Both the position numbers and the translations under genes were made by a program. Positions 5,821 to 6,406 of a DNA stretch of 6,406 nucleotides are shown piece by piece. The notes below the pieces were generated by a model, which saw nothing but the letters and a program-made list of their open reading frames with translations, searched no databases and was not told the origin of the DNA. Position 1 is the first letter of the stretch, and every line of letters starts with the position of its first letter. This DNA is from Bacteroidota bacterium (lineage in GTDB: Bacteria; Bacteroidota; Bacteroidia; Bacteroidales; F082). The stretch is taken from positions 1 through 6,406 of the forward strand of contig NYYH01000058.1 of the NCBI GenBank assembly GCA_002686705.1, written 5' to 3'.

Positions 5821-6406
5821 TTATAATTTTATATAAAAAGAATCTTGTAAAATATGTTTAATAATTAAATCAATTTCAAAATTTGTTAATCCTGGTTTAA
5901 AAGTTATCGCTCCAAACTTAAATTTAGATTTATAATAAGGATGAAATATCCTATTTGGCATTTTTTCTTGTTTCCAATCTTGTTTATATGTATTAAAATC
6001 TTGAGGTGTTAGCAAGTATGAGCCTATGACAGTTTGTTTAATTTTATTAAAGTCATCATATACAATAGCATCTCTGTAAGTGTGAATAGATGAAATTGCT
6101 TCATTAAGTTGTGTATTTACTCGATATTTAGAATCAAAAACAAGTAATTGATAATTATTTTTATTTTTTTTGTAAATTGAAAAATCTGGAATCATTGTTC
6201 TTGTAAAAGAACCTAAACCTGATAAAGATAACCAGTATTCTTTAAATGACTCTCTGAATGAAAAATAAAATTTATCGTTCAATTTAATTCGATTATGCTC
6301 TAAATTTATTTTTAAATTCCCATTTTTATCACTAATTAGATGTTTTATTTCTTTAGAACTTAAATTAAAAATATTAGATAATGATCTTAATAATTTTAAA
6401 TAACAC
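5821..6406 (-). CDS. DUF2357/McrC-like PD-(D/E)XK nuclease, C-terminal part (5' partial)
   Basis: The frame is open from the right edge (6405 downward) to the TAA at 5823-5821, giving 194 residues with no start; the N-terminus lies outside the window. A TTG at 6282 is not a credible start because coding continues upstream through it. Features match the nuclease part of the DUF2357/McrC-like proteins: an aromatic FREYW-like segment (FKEYWLSLSG), IPDFSIY (catalytic-type D, codon at 6186-6184), LVFDSKYR with D and K two residues apart, AISSIHTYRDAI, a GSYLLTP strand, and FGAITFKPGL near the end. The first set supplies the D...DxK metal site; the HTYRDAI segment recalls the conserved helix in the McrC family. 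Known relatives are predicted restriction nucleases often encoded next to a McrB-like AAA+ GTPase that cleave modified DNA. If such a partner exists here it lies past the right edge. The gene is extremely AT-rich, like the DUF5655-type gene at the left. Family assignment is moderately sure; substrate is unknown. Confidence 0.7.
   Translation of the reverse strand, partial: CYLKLLRSLSNIFNLSSKEIKHLISDKNGNLKINLEHNRIKLNDKFYFSFRESFKEYWLSLSGLGSFTRTMIPDFSIYKKNKNNYQLLVFDSKYRVNTQLNEAISSIHTYRDAIVYDDFNKIKQTVIGSYLLTPQDFNTYKQDWKQEKMPNRIFHPYYKSKFKFGAITFKPGLTNFEIDLIIKHILQDSFYIKL

Noticed and set aside
6280..6282. TTG start for a 153-residue version of the right-edge gene
   Set aside because: The frame stays open all the way to the window edge and the McrC-like family has a long N-terminal part, so the gene is better read as 5' partial.
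1..6406. CRISPR array linked to the Cas4-like nuclease
   Set aside because: No regularly spaced direct repeats are visible on either strand, and no other cas-like gene is present.

Overview
The window looks like a piece of an accessory (genomic-island-like) region from a low-G+C Gram-negative bacterium. Evidence for this is an AT-rich sequence, an exported EndA-type endonuclease with a cleavable signal peptide, and frequent AGA arginine codons. A Leptospira-like spirochaete is my best guess, but no rRNA or core marker is present to prove it. Genes run off both ends, and the first 51 bases are a perfect reverse complement of bases 323-373. The window may therefore be a short contig whose left end is a fold-back artefact.

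Left part, + strand: a 5'-truncated gene for a fusion of an Mrr_N-like winged helix and a GIY-YIG (MUG113/T5orf172-type) nuclease (31-618). It overlaps by 4 bases a very AT-rich gene for a PD-(D/E)XK (NucS-like) protein with a DUF5655-like C-terminus (615-1610). Next, also on the + strand, come a complete periplasmic endonuclease I (endA/Vvn family, 1729-2451) and, 6 bases later, a short AlkA/Mag-type 3-methyladenine DNA glycosylase (2458-3099).

Middle part, - strand, convergent with the glycosylase and only 18 bases from it: a compact three-gene operon reading leftward. It encodes an 87-residue four-cysteine protein with a serine-rich tail (4902-5165), a 322-residue protein I do not recognise (3917-4885), and a stand-alone PD-(D/E)XK nuclease with two CxxC pairs (3118-3924). 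Tight spacing, an 8-base overlap and clear Shine-Dalgarno sites on the first two genes support one transcription unit. This is the best candidate for an undescribed system.

Right part: a non-coding stretch of about 650 bases. Its left portion (about 5258-5384) is a relatively G+C-rich, strongly self-complementary island lying upstream of the operon. The rest is plain AT-rich sequence. The window ends in the 3' part of a - strand gene for a DUF2357/McrC-like nuclease, whose N-terminus and any McrB-like partner would lie beyond the right edge.

Taken together, five of the eight genes encode demonstrable or predicted nucleases and a sixth is a DNA repair glycosylase. Gene-to-gene base composition varies sharply. 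This fits a patchwork of defence/restriction genes gathered by horizontal transfer. That they cooperate is inference; only the overlapping pairs are likely to be functionally coupled.
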